From Epilithonimonas zeae (GTDB lineage Bacteria > Bacteroidota > Bacteroidia > Flavobacteriales > Weeksellaceae), in contig NZ_FSRK01000002.1 of NCBI RefSeq assembly GCF_900141765.1, positions 496,001 through 560,000 on the forward strand: a DNA stretch of 64,000 nt, read 5' to 3'. Made by a program: the position numbers and the translations under genes. Positions 63,869 to 64,000 of the stretch are shown in pieces (within the stretch, counting starts at the first letter, position 1; each line of letters starts with the position of its first letter). The notes beneath the pieces are model-generated. The model saw nothing but the letters and a program-made list of their open reading frames with translations. It made no database searches and had not been told where the DNA came from.

Positions 63869-64000
63869 ATGGTTAAAAAGATTTTCATTTTATCAGGACT
63901 TATCGGATTTTTAGGGCTTTCGGCACAGAAAACCCACACTGTTGCGCCAAAGGAAACACCTTATGGGATTTCTAAACAATATGGTATCACGATTGATGAA
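63869..64000 (+). CDS. LysM-domain secreted protein, N-terminal part (3' end outside window)
   Basis: Forty-four codons are visible. A signal peptide MVKKIFILSGLIGFLGLSAQ is followed by KTHTVAPKETPYGISKQYGI, which matches the start of a LysM peptidoglycan-binding repeat (HTV..GET..IS..YGI). The protein is probably periplasmic or cell-wall-associated. Its remaining domains cannot be seen. Confidence 0.8.
   Translation, partial: MVKKIFILSGLIGFLGLSAQKTHTVAPKETPYGISKQYGITIDE

Noticed and set aside
1-64000. tRNA, rRNA, CRISPR arrays, toxin-antitoxin or phage-defence genes
   Set aside because: Reading both strands gave no T-arm-like motifs in gaps, no regular repeat-spacer arrays, and no recognisable defence or phage proteins.

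Overview
The window comes from a low-GC member of the Bacteroidota, most likely a Chryseobacterium-like flavobacterium (Weeksellaceae). Evidence for this: a SusC/SusD pair, proteins with type IX secretion (T9SS) C-terminal sorting domains, a bacillithiol enzyme (BshC), AT-rich translation starts without Shine-Dalgarno sequences, and repeated -7 promoter boxes of the form TAnnTTTG. No rRNA, tRNA or CRISPR array was recognised.

Region 1 (1-15.6 kb) is housekeeping. It holds the 3' end of sufS, lon, a secreted peptidylarginine-deiminase-like protein with a DoxX protein, an alpha/beta hydrolase, the rsfS-ftsH and LUD-cdsA-psd units, birA, and a dpm-DUF4296-tgt-lptF/G unit. An IS1-family remnant (15.7-16.5 kb) marks the edge of the next block.

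Region 2 (16.5-49.2 kb) is a surface-polysaccharide locus of about 33 kb. It encodes roughly fifteen known or putative glycosyltransferases, four hexapeptide acyltransferases, a KAS III enzyme, an AsnB-type amidotransferase, a methyltransferase and an ABC exporter (Wzm/Wzt). Nucleotide-sugar modules are present for dTDP-4-keto-6-deoxyglucose (RfbA/RfbB), probably leading to dTDP-Qui4NAc through a VioA-like aminotransferase and a NeuD/VioB-like acyltransferase; for UDP-HexNAc uronates (TviB/TviC); for UDP-glucuronate (Ugd); and for GDP-L-fucose (Gmd/Fcl). The simplest reading is assembly in the cytoplasm from these sugars followed by ABC export. No initiating phosphoglycosyltransferase, Wzx or Wzy was found. 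The block is broken into many short units on alternating strands, several meeting tail-to-tail with 0-6 bp of separation or overlap, as expected for a mosaic, exchangeable locus.

Region 3 (49.3-64 kb) starts with rimP-nusA-infB behind a good promoter and a structured leader. A SusC/SusD pair with a downstream T9SS-sorted protein follows, then a large outer-membrane porin-like protein, bshC, and the start of a LysM protein that runs off the window.

Functional names rest on motifs and lengths that can be read in the sequence. Substrates of individual glycosyltransferases and the repeat-unit structure are inference.
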